NCBI GenBank assembly: GCA_020002185.1 | Contig: CM034544.1 | Span: 37,291,862-37,355,861 of the forward strand | Reading direction: 5' to 3' | Source of the DNA: Paraescarpia echinospica | Taxonomy: Eukaryota > Annelida > Polychaeta > Sabellida > Siboglinidae | Length of the DNA: 64,000 nt | Shown here: positions 31,966-44,800 of the stretch, piece after piece | Numbering within the stretch: the stretch's first letter is position 1 | How the letters are laid out: the number at the start of each line of letters is the position of its first letter | The notes under the pieces: generated by a model | Told to the model about the DNA's origin: nothing | Seen by the model: the letters and a program-made list of their open reading frames with translations, nothing else | Database searches by the model: none | Program-made: the position numbers and the translations under genes

Positions 31966-32900
31966 CTGCCCACAGTGAAAATGTTCATGTTTTTTGTTTT
32001 ATAAGTTTATTTTCACCAATAACTCATTAGCTTAAACTTAAAATTGTGTAAATATGCACATGGAAGTGATCACAACAGTTTTTGTGATGGACATCACGGC
32101 TAAGTGTGCATGTGACAGACATAATGCAATGCTTGCATGTACAGTACAACTAAACACAAACACATGGAATCAATATCAAACCACATTGCATGTGTGACAC
32201 TAGGGATACGCTAATCAATAGAGGTCGTAAAGTCAATTTTTAGTTTAATATGGCTAATCTGATGATGTCTTCACGAAATTTTACATTAAAACAGGGACAG
32301 GATGTTTGAACATCCACAAATTATAATATTGAAAATATGTCTGTGTTTCTGAAGATATTTATCTTACAGTTAACCTGAAATTAGAAGTATATAGTAATAT
32401 GTCTTAAAATAATGACCATGAGACAAGAGGAAAGTGGTGAATTTGAAATGGGAACATTTTTCGTTGGCTGACCCAAATACTTTGTGTCAGTTGTTTGTCT
32501 AGCCATTTTGTTGAGTTGTGCAGTTTATGGCAAAGATGTCCCAGTGTCGTGTGTGGCAGGTTCAAATCCTGCCTGTGTTTAGTATCCAAACACAACAGGT
32601 TGTGCACATACACTGATTCCATTCAACAACTTCAGCCGCATTTTATAACATCACCGAATTGCATGGATATTTTATTTCCACCTATACTGGAAACTGTAGA
32701 CGAAATTAGCATGACATTTTAAATATTTATATAAAAAATAAACATTCCTATGCTCTTGCATAACCCAGTTCACAAGAGATGGTGATATACATACGTATTT
32801 ACGATATGCTGTTCTATTCTACACGGTCTTTCAACAACCTGTGAAAACCTGTACTGTATTGAGTAGTGATCCACTGTCATCCACAGGGCGCCACAATGAG
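31966..32900. other. no feature recognised
   Basis: AT-rich DNA with no splice-bounded exon, repeat or RNA gene that I can support. Short frames present are unconvincing. Confidence 0.5.
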
Positions 32901-32939
32901 TTCATCATATAGGAACCAGTGAGTCCAATGATACAGTGT

Positions 32940-33180
32940 ATACACTGCCTACACTGTCTGCTCGGCGTCTCTCACACGCCTGACTGGGAAGCAACTGCGG
33001 CCGCTGGGAGCATGATCCAGTGGGTTAGAAATCGCGTCCCCTGTGGGCGGTCTTTTACTTCCCTTAGCACTGACACCAGATGAAAGGGACCAACGGCTTT
33101 TAGTGCCTTTTCTGAAAGACAAGGCAATGTGAGATGAACACCGCTCTCCACTGTGAACAAATTTCAAAAGATCAAAATAA
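32940..33180. repeat. GC-richer block, possible dispersed repeat
   Basis: This 240-bp island is clearly more GC-rich than its surroundings. Minus-strand frames give SRWSLSSGVSAKGSKRPPTG-type peptides I cannot place. It may be a SINE or other interspersed repeat; only one copy is in the window. Confidence 0.25.
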
Positions 33181-33390
33181 TGTAAAGGAAGGTTGGCCCC
33201 ACGATAATAGGGAAGCTTTGAGCCACTCCTGTAACGTTGTTAATACTTAACCGACGTTTAATTTGTCGATTTATCTAGAAGCAGGCTTTGATACTTACAA
33301 CTCCACGGCCATTTCTTTCATTACGGACGACTAATGGTGCAGAACATTACGATTGCACGCGTTTGAACCGATAACATATTTTCGAGTAGA

Positions 33391-33821
33391 GCTATATATA
33401 TATATGTAGCTCTATATTTTGTGTTTAGTTGTTTTCTTTATACAACTACCAGGAATAGGTCACGTAGGTGTACAATGTACTTGAATACAATTACAAGTAC
33501 TTTCAATTGTGCCAAGTACACGTACAAGTACTTTGTGAAAAACTCAAGTACAAGTACCAAGTACTTTGAAAATTGGGGCCGGCGGGCGGGCGGGCAGTCA
33601 GGCAAGCGGGCACGCAAAGTGACGTGAATAGCGAGGTAACCTTCTTAGCGAGACTAATTTCCTGTTTTACTGCTGTGGAAATAATTTTGGGCTGTAGTAG
33701 ATTGACCTTAATTGGGAGGTGACTATATTACTGAGGTGACCGTAAAGCGAGGTTCAGTTGTACAGGTCAGTGTCTGTACCAGGACTGACAGTCACCGTGT
33801 GTCTACCCGTCTTCTGTATAC

Positions 33822-33852
<31 letters not shown>

Positions 33853-33860
33853 AATGACTC
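33391..33860. repeat. simple repeats and transposon end
   Basis: This holds (TA)n at 33394-33405 and 33819-33852, an ACAAGTAC-rich stretch (33471-33565), a GGCGGGCGGGCGGGCAG run (33582-33600) and the transposon-end copy at 33701-33762 that matches 8797-8862. No gene. Confidence 0.7.
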
Positions 33861-34069
33861 AATGCTGGCCACCATTCCCGTACAAGCTCAAGAATCTGAA
33901 AAATAAGTCGGTGAAATTACTAACTGAAAATACACACTGAGCTGTTCACTGTCGACTGCTGTAGCGCCTTCCAGGCAGGGCCAGTGGCAATATGCCTTCG
34001 TGATCAACGGTCGCGGCATGACGTTGCATCATCCTCACCTGCCGAGCCGCCTCAGGGCGTCGGGCGACC

Positions 34070-34860
34070 TGAGTGATGAGAGATACGGTAGGGTGATGAA
34101 ACAGGAGGTGGGGTGGTGACAGAGGCGGTGGAGTGATGACAGAAGCTGTGGGATGATGACAGAGATGGTGGAGAGGTGCCAGATGCGGTGTGGTTGTTAA
34201 AAAAACGGTGGATGGTGACAGAAATGGTGGAGCAATGACAGAGAGGCGGGGCAGTGGTAAAAAAGGCATTAGGATGAAGACAGAGGCAGTGGGGCGTTGA
34301 TAGAGGCGGTGGTGTGGTGACAGACGGGGTGGGGTGGTGACAGAGACGGAGGTTGGTGACAGAGGTTGTGGGGCAATGAGAGAGAGGCGGAGCAGTGGTG
34401 AAAAAGGCATTAGGATGAAGACAGAGGCAGTGGGGTGTTGATAGAGGCGGTGGGGTGGTGACAGACGGGGTGGGGTGGTGACAGAGACGGTGGTTGGTGA
34501 CAGAGGTTGTGGGGCAATGACAGAGAGACGGAGCAATGGTGAAAAAGGCATTAGGATGAAGACAGAGGCAGTGGGGCATTGATAGAGGCGGTGAGGTGGT
34601 GACAGACGGGGTGGGGTGGTGACAGAGACGGTGGTTGGTGACAGAGGTTGTGGGGCAATGACAGAGAGGCGAAGCAGTGTGGAAAGAGGCGTTAGGATGA
34701 AGACAAAGGCGGTGGGGTGTTGACAGAGTCGGTGGAGTGGTGACAGAGGCGGTATGGGGAAGACAAAGGCGGTGGGGCGATGACAGAGACGGTGGAGTGA
34801 TGACAGAAATGGTGGGGTGAAGACAGGGGCGATGGGGCGGTGACAGACGTGGTGGGGCGA
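34070..34860. repeat. GGTG/ATGACAGAG minisatellite with 141-bp higher-order period
   Basis: Short units of about 17-18 bp (GGTGGGGTGATGACAGAG type) fill the region. Between about 34255 and 34690 they form a 141-bp higher-order unit, marked by AAAAGGCATTAGGATGAAG at about 34260, 34402, 34543 and (diverged) 34684. Minus-strand frames (Pro/Ser/His repeats up to 333 codons) are artefacts of the repeat. Confidence 0.92.
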
Positions 34861-34861
34861 T

Positions 34862-34997
34862 GTTAAATCGACACATACCTTAAAGGACGGTGTACACGTA
34901 AATAAAAAGTATTGGACTCTCGATAAGCAAAAGGCTTCCTTGTCCACCTGCCATCTAGCGTTAATTGTCTGGATGGCAATCTTGTTAAATCATGTTA
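34862..34997 (+). mobile_element. CR1-like LINE 3' end
   Basis: It begins TTAAATCGACACATACCTTA and continues with GGCTTCCTTGTCCACCTGCC and GGCAATCTTGTTAAATC, as at 28150-28285 and (reverse) 3775-3900. Only the last codons and the 3' end are present. It abuts the GGTG minisatellite directly. Confidence 0.85.
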
Positions 34998-34999
34998 AT

Positions 35000-35583
35000 T
35001 GTTACAAGCGGGCGCGTGTATATCGTAGATAGCCGGTACCAAATTTATCGCTGTGTATCATCTTCACCAACGGCAACCGACAGACGTGGTCATATACTAG
35101 GGCCGTCTCGCGGCGTTTCGTTTACCATCGCCTCGACCTTGAGGTGCCGCTCTGCGAGTAGAACAACTGGATCTCAACGACAGGTTAGGTGAGAACTTCC
35201 TTCATTTGTTAAAAGGACGGTTTCAATGATATAATAATTATAAACATCACCGTTTGTATTAAGTTGATGTCGCATTGTGTTGATAAAACCTGGGAACGTG
35301 GTTTTGGTCAGTGTTTAACAGCGGAATAGTAAGGCTATGGTTGAACCATCTACATGCATTATGGAGCGAAAAGGTGATATCTGTCCAGTTCTCCGAAATA
35401 TGTTACTGTTATCGTGACTACCATAACTAGTTTACGGAGTACCATCCATGCGGTCCAGTTAGTTCCGTGGTGAAGTTTCCCGAGGCCGCATTCAAGGATC
35501 CGTAACACTTTTTCAACCAGCCGGAAGTTGCTGTCACTGTATGACGTTATGAAAACTACATGTGTATTGCAGTTTATGCTTCT
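35000..35583. other. non-repetitive spacer before the satellite
   Basis: The first 200 bp are GC-richer (CGCGGCGTTTCG, GGTGCCGCTCTGCGAG), with a possible donor-like CAGGTTAGGTGAG near 35182. I recognise no protein. The rest is unremarkable. Confidence 0.35.
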
Positions 35584-35594
35584 TTTTTTTTTTA
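35584..35594. repeat. T11 tract at the satellite boundary
   Basis: Eleven T followed by AG sit exactly where satellite identity begins. Upstream of it nothing matches the monomer, whereas in the array the same position is preceded by AAGCTACAC. Confidence 0.85.
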
Positions 35595-36009
35595 GACATA
35601 ACTAGATTAACCGCAAAGAGGAATATATGTTACCCTTTCATCTCCGTCACGTAAGTTACAAGAAAATAGTACGTAAGTTATAGGTGTGAAAACTCATTCC
35701 CATTTGATGTTTTATCTTGTCTAATGCATTAGTACATTCAGTGTTCTCGAAACAAACGTGACCCATGACAGTGTTCGAAAAAAATTCATGCATATCACAC
35801 CAAAACGGTATTTTCAAGTGCTCTCTTTCGGCGGACGGATCCTTAATGTGGTCTTACCCCAAATTGATGTCCTACATGTTACAAATCTTCACGAAGGCTA
35901 GACTGATATCAAGCCAAACACATAACTAGATTAACCGCAATGGGGAATGTATGTTACCCTTTCATCTCCGTCACGTAAGTTACAAGAAAATAGTAAGTAA
36001 GTTATAGGT

Positions 36010-39000
36010 GTGAAAACTCATTCCCATTTGATGTTTTATCTTGCCTAATTACATTAATACATTCAGTATTCTCGAAACAAACATGTCCCATGTCAAAGTG
36101 ATCGAAAAAAATTCACGCATTTCACACCATAAAAGTATATCAAGTGCATTCTTTGGGCGGACGGATCCTTAATGTGGTCTTACCCCAAATTGATGTCTTG
36201 CATGTTACAAATCTTCACGAAGGATAGACTGATACCAAGCTATACACATAACTAGATTAACCGCAAAGGGCAATGTATATAACCCTTTCATCTCCGTCAC
36301 GTAAGTTACAACAAAATAGTACGTAAGTTATGTGAGTGAAAAATCATTCACATTTGACGTTTTATCTTGTCTGATGCAGTAGTACATTAAGTATTCTTGA
36401 AACAAACGTGTCCCATGAAAAAGTGATCGAAGAGAATTCACGCTTATCACACCAAAACAGTATTTTCATGTGCACTTTTTCGGCGGACGGATCCTTAATG
36501 TGGTCTTACCCCAAATTGATGTCCTGCTTACAAATCTTCACGAAGGCTAGACTGATATCAAGCTACACACATAACTACATTAACCACAAAGGGGAATATA
36601 TGTTACCCTTTCATCTCCGTCACGTAAGTTACAAGAAAACAGTACGTAAGTTATGTGAGTGAAAAATCATTCACATTTGACGTTTTATCTTGTCTAATGC
36701 AGTAGTACATTCAGTATTCTTGAAACAAACGTGTCCCGTGAAAAAGTGATCGAAGAGAATTCACGCATATCACACCAAATCGGTATTTTCATGAGCACTC
36801 TTTCGGAGGACGGATCCATAAAGTTGTCTTACCCAAAATTGATGTCCTGCATGTTACAAATCTTCTCGAAGGCTAGACTGACATCAAGCTACACACATAA
36901 CTAAATTAACATCAAAGGGGAATGTATGTTACCCTTTCATCTCCGTCACGTAAGTTACAAGAAAATAGTACGTAAGTTATGGGTGTGAAAACTCATTCCC
37001 ATTTGATGTTTTATCTTGTCTAATTGCAGTAGTACTTTCAGTATTCTCGAAACAAACATGTCCCACGTCAAAGTGAACGAAACAAATTCACGCATATCAC
37101 ACCAAAACAGTTTTTCAAGTGCACTCTTTGTGCATACGCATCCTTAATGTGATCTTACTCCACCTTGATATCCTGGATGTTACAAATCTTCACGAAGGCT
37201 AGACTGATATCAAGCAAAACACATAACTAGATTAACCGCAATGGGGAATGTATTTTACCCTTTCATCTCCGTCACGTAAGTTACAAGAAAAAAGTACGTA
37301 AGTTATGGGTGTGAAAACTCATTCTCATTTGATGTTTTATCTTGTCTAATTGCATTAGTACATTCAGTATTCTCGAAACAAACATGTCCCATGTCAAAGT
37401 GATCGAAACAAATTCACGCATTTCACACCAAAACCGTTTTTCAAATGCACTCTTTAGGCGGACGGATCCTTAATGTGGTCTTACCCCAAATTGATGTCCT
37501 GCATGTTACAAATCTTCTCGAAGGCTAGACTGATATCAAGCTACACACATAACTAGATTAACATCAAAGGGGAATGTATGTTACCCTTTCATCTCCGTCA
37601 CGTAAATTACAAGAAAATAGTACTTAAGTTATTGGTGTGGAAACTCATTCCCGTTTGATATTTGATCTTGTCTATTGCAGAAGTACATTCAGTATTCTCG
37701 AAACAAACATGTCCCATGTAAAAGTGATCGAAAAAATTTCACGCATTTCAAACCAAAACGGTTTTTCAAGTGCACTCTTTAGGCGGACGGATCCTTAATG
37801 TAGTCTTACCCCAAATTAATGTCCTGCATGTCACAAATCTTCACGAAGGTTAGACTGCTATCATGCCACACACATAACTAGATTAACCGCAAACAGGAAT
37901 GTATGTTACCCTTTCATCTCCGTCACGTAAGTTACAAGAAAACAGTACATAAGTTATGGGTGTGAAAACTCATCCCATTTGGTGTTTTATCTTGTCTAAT
38001 GCATTAGTACATTCAGTGTTCTCGAAACAAACATGTCCCATTTCAAAGTAGTCGAAACAAATTCACGCATATCACACCAAAACTGTTTATCAAGTGCACT
38101 CTTTAGGCGGACGGATTCTTAATGTGGTCTTACCCCAAATTGATATCTTGCATGTTACAAATCTTCACGAAGGCTAGACTGATATCATGCCACACACATA
38201 ACTAGAATAACCGCAAAGAGGAATGTATGTTACCTTTCAACTCCGTCACGTAAGTTACAAGAAAATATTACGTAAGTTATATGTGTGAAAACTCATTCCA
38301 ATTTGACGTTTTACCATGTCTAATGCAGTAGTACATTCAGTATTCTTGAAACAAACGTGTCCCATCCAAAAGTGATCGAAGATAATTCACGCTTATCACA
38401 CCAAAACAGTATTTTCATGTGCACTTTTTCGGCGGACGGATCCTTAATGTGGTCTTACCACAAATTGATGTCCTGCTTACAAATCTTCACGAAAGCTAGA
38501 CTGATATCAAGCTACACACATAACTAGATTAACCACAAAGGGGAATATATGTTACCCTTTCATCTCCGTCACGTAAGTTACAAGAAAATAATACGTAAGT
38601 TATGAGTGTGAAAACTCATTCCCATTTATATTTTATCTTGTCTAATGCATAAATACATTCAGCGTTCTCGAAATAAACGTGTCCCATGACAAAGTGATCG
38701 AAAAAAATTCACGCATATCACACCAGAACGGTATTTTCAAGTGCACTCTTTCGGCGGACGGATCCTTAATGTGGTCTTACCCCACCTTGATGTCCTGCAT
38801 GTTACAAATCTTCACGAAGGCTAGACGGATATCAAGCCACACACATAAATAGATTAACCGCAATGGGGAATGTATTTTACCCTTTCATCTCCGTCACGTA
38901 AGTTACAAGAAAAAAGTACGTAAGTTATGGGTCTGAAAACTCATTCCCATTTGATGTTTTATCTTGTCTAATTGCATTAGTACATTCAGTATTCTCAAAA

Positions 39001-40760
39001 CAAACATGTCCCATGTCAAAGTGATCAAAAAAATTCACGCATTTCTCACCAAAACGGTTTTTCAAGTGCACTCTTTATGCGGACGGATCCTTAATGTGGT
39101 CTTACCCCAAATTGATATCTTGCATGTCACAAATCTTCACGAAGGCTAGACTGATATCAAGGTATACACATAACTAGATTAGCCTCAAAGGGGAATGTAT
39201 GTTACCCTTTCATCTCCGTCACGTAAGTTACAAGAAAATAGTACTTAAGTTATTGGTGTGGAAACTCATTCCCGTTTGATATTTGATCTTGCCTATTGCA
39301 AAAGTACATTCAGTATTCTCGAAACAAACATGTCCCATGTAAAAGTGATCGAAAAAATTTCACGCATTTCAAACCAAAACGGTTTTTCAAGTGTACTCTT
39401 TAGGCGGACGGATCCTTAATGTAGTCTTCCCCCAAATTAATGTCCTGCATGTCACAAATCTTCACGAAGGTTAGACTGATATCATGCCACACACATAACT
39501 AGATTAACCGCAAAGATGTATGTATGTTACCCTTTCATCTCCGTCACGTAAGCTACAAGAAAAAAGTACGTAAGTTACGGGTCTGAAAACTCATTCCCAT
39601 TTGATGTTTTATCTTGTCTAATTGCATTAGTACATTCAGTATTCTCAAAACAACATGTCCCATGTCAAAGTGATCACAAAAATTCACGCATTTCACACCA
39701 AAACGGTTTTTCAAGTGCACTCTTTATGCGGACGGATCCTTAATGTGGTCTTACCCCAAATTGATATATTGCATGTTACAAATCTTCACGAAGGCTAGAC
39801 TGATATCAAGGTATACACATAACTAGATTAACCGCAAAGGGTAATGTATATTACCCTTTCATCTCCGTCACGTAATTTACAAGAAAATAGTACGTAAGTT
39901 ATGTGAGTGAAACATCATTCCAGTTTGACGTTTTACCTTGTCTAATGCAGTAGTACATTCAGTATTCTTGAAACAAACGTGTCCCGTGAAAAAGTGATCG
40001 AAGAGAATTCACGCATATCACACCAAATCGGTATTTTTATGAGCACTCTTTCGGAGGACGGATCCTTAACGTTGTCTTACCCAAAATTGATGTCCTGCAT
40101 GTTACAAATCTTCTCGAAGGCTAGACTGATATCAAGCTACACACATAATTAGATTAACCTCAAAGGGGAATGTATGTTACCCTTTCATCTCCGTCACGTA
40201 AGTTACAAGAAAATAGTACGTAAGTTATGGGTGCGAAAACTCATTCCCATTTGATGTTTTATCTTGTCTAATGCAGTAGTAGTTTCAGTATTCTCGAAAC
40301 AAACATGTCCCATGTCAAAGTGATCGAAGAAAATTCACGCATATCACACCAAAATAGTTTTTCAAGTGCACTCTTTGTGCGGACAGATCCTTAATGTGGT
40401 CTTACCCCACCTTTATGTCCTGCATGTTATAAATCTTCACGAAGGCTAGACGGATATCAAGCCACACACATAACAAGATTAACCGCATTGGGGAAAGTAT
40501 GTTACCCTTTCATCTCCGTCACGTAAGTTACAAGAAAAAAGTACGTAAATTATGGGTCTGAAAACTCATTCCCATTTGATGTTTTATCTTGTCTAATTGC
40601 ATTAGTACATTCAGTATTTTAAAAACAAACATGTCCTATGTCAAAGTGATCGAAAAAAATTCACGCATTTCACACCAAAACGGTTTTTCAAGTTAACTCT
40701 TTAGGCGGACGGATCCTTAATGTGGTCTTACCCCAAATTAATGTCCTGCATATTACAAAT
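36010..40760. repeat. satellite higher-order block A, copy 1
   Basis: This stretch recurs almost base for base at 41860-46600 (offset 5850-5852 bp, 18 monomers). Example markers: CACCATAAAAGTATATCAAG at about 36124 and 41974, and the subfamily order through 40740. Similarity stops near 40760, where the second copy switches to another monomer type. Confidence 0.88.
39836..39859. repeat. perfect 10-bp inverted repeat within a satellite subfamily (example)
   Basis: AAAGGGTAAT and ATTACCCTTT flank GTAT. The same 24-bp hairpin is present at 41138, 58043, 58078, 59381, 60032, 60067, 61695 and 61730, among others. Other subfamilies have AAAGGGGAAT--GTTACCCTTT, in which pairing is interrupted. Confidence 0.9.
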
Positions 40761-41859
40761 CTTCACGAAGGCTAGACTGATATCAAGCTACACACATAAC
40801 TATATTAACCACAAAGGGGAATATATGTTACCCTTTCATCTCCGTCACGTAAGTTACAAGAAAATAATACGTAAGTTATGAGTGTGAAAACTCATTCCCA
40901 TTTGATGTTTTATCTTATCTAATGCATTAGTACATTCAGTGTTCTCGAAACAAACATGTCCCATTTCAAAGTGGTCGAAACAAATTCACGCATATCACAC
41001 CAAAACTGTTTATCAAGTGCACTCTTTAGGCGGACGGATCCTTAATGTGGTCTTACCTCAAATTGATATCTTGCATGTTACAAATCTTCATGAAGCCTAG
41101 ACTGATATCAATCTATACACATAACTAGATTAACCGCAAAGGGTAATGTATATTACCCTTTCATCTCCGTCTCGTAAGTTACAAGAAAATAGTACGTAAG
41201 TTATGTAAGTGAAAAATCATTCACATTTGACGTTTTATCTTGTCTAATGCAATAGTATATTCAGTATTCTTGAAACAAACGTGTCCCGTGAAAAAGTGAT
41301 CGAAGAGAATTCACGAATATCACAACAAATCGGTATTTTCATGAGCACTCTTTCGAAGGACGGATCCATAATGTTGTCTTACCCAAAATTGATATCCTGC
41401 ATGTTACAAATCTTCTCGAAGGCTAGACTGATATCAAGCCAAACACATAACTAGATTAACCGCAATGGGGAATGTATGTTACCCTTTCATCTCCGTCACG
41501 TAAGTTACAAGAAAAAAGTAGGTAAGTTATGGGTGTGAAAACTCATTCCCATTTGATGTTTTATCTTGCCTAATTACATTAATACATTCAGTATTCTCGA
41601 AACAAACATGTCCCATGTCAAAGTGATCGAAAAAAATTCACGCATTTCACACCAAAACCGTTTTTCAAGTGCACTCTTTAGGCGGACGGATCCTTAATGT
41701 GGTCTTACCACAAATTGCTGTCCTGCATGTTACAAATCTTCACGAAGGCTAGACTGATATCATGCCACACACATAACTAGATTAACCGCAAAGAGGAATG
41801 TATGTTACCCTTTCATCTCCGTCAAGTAAGTTACAAGAAAATAGTAAGTAAGTTATAGG

Positions 41860-44800
41860 TGTGAAAACTCATTCCCATTTGATGTTTTATCTTGGCTAAT
41901 GCAATAGTACATTCAGTGTTCTCGAAACAAACATGTCCCATGTCAAAGTGATCGAAAAAAATTCACGCATATCACACCATAAAAGTATATCAAGTGCATT
42001 CTTTGGGCGGACGGATCCTTAATGTGGTCTTACCCCAAATTGATGTCTTGCATGTTACAAATCTTCTCGAAGGATAGACTGATACCAAGCTATACACATA
42101 ACTAGATTAACCGCAAAGGGCAATGTATATAACCGTTTCATCTCCGTCACGTAAGTTACAACAAAATAGTACGTAAGTTATGTGAGTGAAAAATCATTCA
42201 CATTTGACGTTTTATCTTGTCTGATGCAGTAGTACATTAAGTATTCTTGAAACAAACGTGTCCCATGAAAAAGTGATCGAAGAGAATTCACGCTCATCAC
42301 ACCAAAACAGTATTTTCATGTGCACTTTTTCGGCGGACGGATCCTTAATGTGGTCTTACCCCAAATTGATGTCCTGCTTACAAATCTTCACGAAGGCTAG
42401 ACTGATATCAAGCTACACACATAACTACATTAACCACAAAGGGGAATATATGTTACCCTTTCATCTCCGTCACGTAAGTTACAAGAAAACAGTACGTAAG
42501 TTATGTGAGTGAAAAATCATTCACATTTGACGTTTTATCTTGTCTAATGCAGTAGTACATTCAGTATTCTTGAAACAAACGTGTCCCGTGAAAAAGTGAT
42601 CGAAGAGAATTCACGAATATCACACCAAATCGGTATTTTCATGAGCACTCTTTCGGAGGACGGATCCATAAAGTTGTCTTACCCAAAATTGATGTCCTGC
42701 ATGTTACAAATCTTCTCGAAGGCTAGACTGACATCAAGCTACACACATAACTAAATTAACCTCAAAGGGGAATGTATGTTACCCTTTCATCTCCGTCACG
42801 TAAGTTACAAGAAAATAGTACGTAAGTTATGGGTGTGAAAACTCATTCCCATTTGATGTTTTATCTTGTCTAATTGCAGTAGTACTTTCAGTATTCTCGA
42901 AACAAACATGTCCCACGTCAAAGTGAACGAAACAAATTCACGCATATCACACCAAAACAGTTTTTCAAGTGCACTCTTTGTGCATACGCATCCTTAATGT
43001 GATCTTACTCCACCTTGATATCCTGGATGTTACAAATCTTCACGAAGGCTAGACTGATATCAAGCCAAACACATAACTAGATTAACCGCAATGGGGAATG
43101 TATTTTACCCTTTCATCTCCGTCACGTAAGTTACAAGAAAAAAGTACGTAAGTTATGGGTGTGAAAACTCATTCTCATTTGATGTTTTATCTTGTCTAAT
43201 TGCATTAGTACATTCAGTATTCTCGAAACAAACATGTCCCATGTCAAAGTGATCGAAACAAATTCACGCATTTCACACCAAAACCGTTTTTCAAATGCAC
43301 TCTTTAGGCGGACGGATCCTTAATGTGGTCTTACCCCAAATTGATGTCCTGCATGTTACAAATCTTCTCGAAGGCTAGACTGATATCAAGCTACACACAT
43401 AACTAGATTAACATCAAAGGGGAATGTATGTTACCCTTTCATCTCCGTCACGTAAGTTACAAGAAAATAGTACTTAAGTTATTGGTGTGGAAACTCATTC
43501 CCGTTTGATATTTGATCTTGTCTATTGCAGAAGTACATTCAGTATTCTCGAAACAAACATGTCCCATGTAAAAGTGATCGAAACAATTTCACGCATTTCA
43601 AACCAAAACGGTTTTTCAAGTGCACTCTTTAGGCGGACGGATCCTTAATGTAGTCTTACCCCAAATTAATGTCCTGCATGTCACAAATCTTCACGAAGGT
43701 TACACTGCTATCATGCCACACACATAACTAGATTAACCGCAAAGAGGAATGTATGTTACCCTTTCATCTCCGTCACGTAAGTTACAAGAAAACAGTACGT
43801 AAGTTATGGGTGTGAAAACTCATCCCATTTGGTGTTTTATCTTGTCTAATGCATTAGTACATTCAGTGTTCTCGAAACAAACATGTCCCATTTCAAAGTA
43901 GTCGAAACAAATTCACGCATATCACACCAAAACTGTTTATCAAGTGCACTCTTTAGGCGGACGGATCCTTAATGTGGTCTTACCCCAAATTGATATCTTG
44001 CATGTTGCAAATCTTCACGAAGGCTAGACTGATATCATGCCACACACATAACTAGAATAACCGCAAAGAGGAATGTATGTTACCCTTTCATCTCCGTCAC
44101 GTAAGTTACAAGAAAATAATACGTAAGTTATATGTGTGAAAACTCATTCCAATTTGACGTTTTACCATGTCTAATGCAGTAGTACATTCAGTATTCTTGA
44201 AACAAACGTGTCCCATCAAAAAGTGATCGAAGATAATTCACGCTTATCACACCAAAACAGTATTTTCATGTGCACTTTTTCGGCGGACGGATCCTTAATG
44301 TGGTCTTACCACAAATTGATGTCCTGCTTACAAATCTTCACGAAAGCTAGACTGGTATCAAGCTACACACATAACTAGATTAACCACAAAGGGGAATATA
44401 TGTTACCCTTTCATCTCCGTCACGTAAGTTACAAGAAAATAATACGTAAGTTATGAGTGTGAAAACTCATTCCCATTTAATATTTTATCTTGTCTAATGC
44501 ATAAATACATTCAGCGTTCTCGAAATAAACGTGTCCCATGACAAAGTGATCGAAAAAAATTCACGCATATCACATCAGAACGGTATTTTCAAGTGCACTC
44601 TTTCGGCGGACGGATCCTTAATGTGGTCTTACCCCACCTTGATGTCCTGCATGTTACAAATCTTCACGAAGGCTAGACGGATATCAAGCCACACACATAA
44701 ATAGATTAACCGCAATGGGGAATGTATTTTACCCTTTCATCTCCGTCACGTAAGTTACAAGAAAAAAGTACGTAAGTTATGGGTCTGAAAACTCATTCCC

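Noticed and set aside
32949..33167. GC-rich block considered as a zinc-finger or other exon
   Set aside because: No cysteine/histidine spacing or splice signals; more likely a dispersed repeat.
33946..34947. 333-codon minus-strand frame rich in Pro, Ser and His
   Set aside because: It coincides exactly with the GGTG minisatellite and repeats with its period. The C-terminal similarity to the LINE tail is incidental to the adjoining sequence.
35000..35192. Frame starting near 35 kb considered as the first exon of a new gene
   Set aside because: No recognisable protein and only one weak donor-like site; it is followed directly by spacer and satellite.
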